From Chthonomonadaceae bacterium (lineage in GTDB: Bacteria; Armatimonadota; Chthonomonadetes; Chthonomonadales; Chthonomonadaceae), in the NCBI GenBank assembly GCA_025355115.1, contig JANXLO010000645.1, forward strand, positions 1 to 5,629: 5,629 bases of DNA, in the 5' to 3' direction. Position numbers and translations under genes: made by a program. The first letter of the stretch is position 1; every line of letters begins with the position of its first letter. Below are positions 5,491-5,629 of this stretch, in pieces. The notes beneath the pieces were generated by a model. The model ran no database searches, was not told the DNA's origin, and saw only the letters and a program-made list of their open reading frames with translations.

Positions 5491-5629
5491 GCAACATGCC
5501 CACTTCGATTCAACCACTGACGTGAAGAACATCAAAGAGACTGCTACGGCCAGGACTTTCTTTACTAATAGAAAAGTCCACATATTCAGCGAAGATGGCT
5601 GGTAATAAATAATCTAGAGACACTACAAT
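5491..5629 (-). other. Upstream region of rpsA, no gene established
   Basis: The stretch is more AT-rich than the coding parts. On the minus strand one frame is open from the edge to a TGA at 5512-5510 (39 codons, beginning IVVSLDYLLP and ending LHVSG). This could be the C-terminus of an upstream gene, but it has no recognisable motif. Another frame encodes a hydrophobic, signal-like stretch from ATG 5583 that reads into rpsA without a Shine-Dalgarno sequence. I make no firm call for either. Confidence 0.3.

Noticed and set aside
5389..5583. N-terminal extension of rpsA from ATG 5583 with a signal-peptide-like segment
   Set aside because: S1 is cytoplasmic, no SD precedes this ATG, the candidate promoter lies inside the extension, and the strong SD is much further downstream.
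1..5629. tRNA, rRNA, CRISPR array, insertion sequence or phage remains
   Set aside because: I saw no cloverleaf, no rRNA-like block, no regularly spaced repeats, no transposase motif and no terminal inverted repeats with target duplication.

Overview
The window carries three genes, all read from the minus strand, in transcription order rpsA (ribosomal protein S1), coaE (dephospho-CoA kinase) and a large secreted beta-propeller protein that runs off the left edge. The DNA is moderately GC-rich. The adjacent rpsA-coaE order, the four-domain S1 with a long low-complexity tail, and a large exported PD40 protein with Ig-like and further extracellular modules suggest a soil or environmental bacterium outside the Proteobacteria. 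Armatimonadota is my best guess. Actinobacteria also have rpsA next to coaE, but the rest does not look actinobacterial. The assignment is tentative and rests on gene order and protein style only.

Right end (about 5630 to 5389): upstream region and leader of rpsA, with a plausible sigma-70-type promoter at 5462-5490. A strong Shine-Dalgarno sequence (5423-5429) is ideally spaced for an ATG at 5414 that is one base out of frame with rpsA. This is either a leader ORF or a one-base error or mutation. rpsA itself follows (5388 to 3931), ending in an RG-rich linker and an acidic tail. A textbook Rho-independent terminator (3865-3904) separates it from coaE (3837 to 3157), whose start codon lies only 27 nt after the terminator's T-run. 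coaE expression therefore probably depends on terminator readthrough, or on a promoter hidden in the end of rpsA.

The stretch from 3156 to 2692 has no convincing gene. It holds a very good extended -10 promoter (3066-3094) with palindromes in its spacer, then a leader of about 370 nt. That leader contains an 11-bp perfect long-range inverted repeat (2753-2763 with 2992-3002) enclosing an 8-bp hairpin and several mutually exclusive pairings. I recognise no known riboswitch class, so it is a candidate uncharacterised structured RNA. The leader ends in a perfect AGGAGGT ribosome-binding site and a TTG start at 2691.

Left half (2691 to 1): one uninterrupted reading frame of 897 codons with a signal peptide, about six PD40/TolB-like propeller blades, an Ig-like region and the start of a further domain, with no stop before the edge. 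Long open frames on the opposite strand here are antisense shadows. rpsA and coaE are housekeeping functions (translation and CoA synthesis). The secreted protein appears to be a separate transcription unit with its own regulation.
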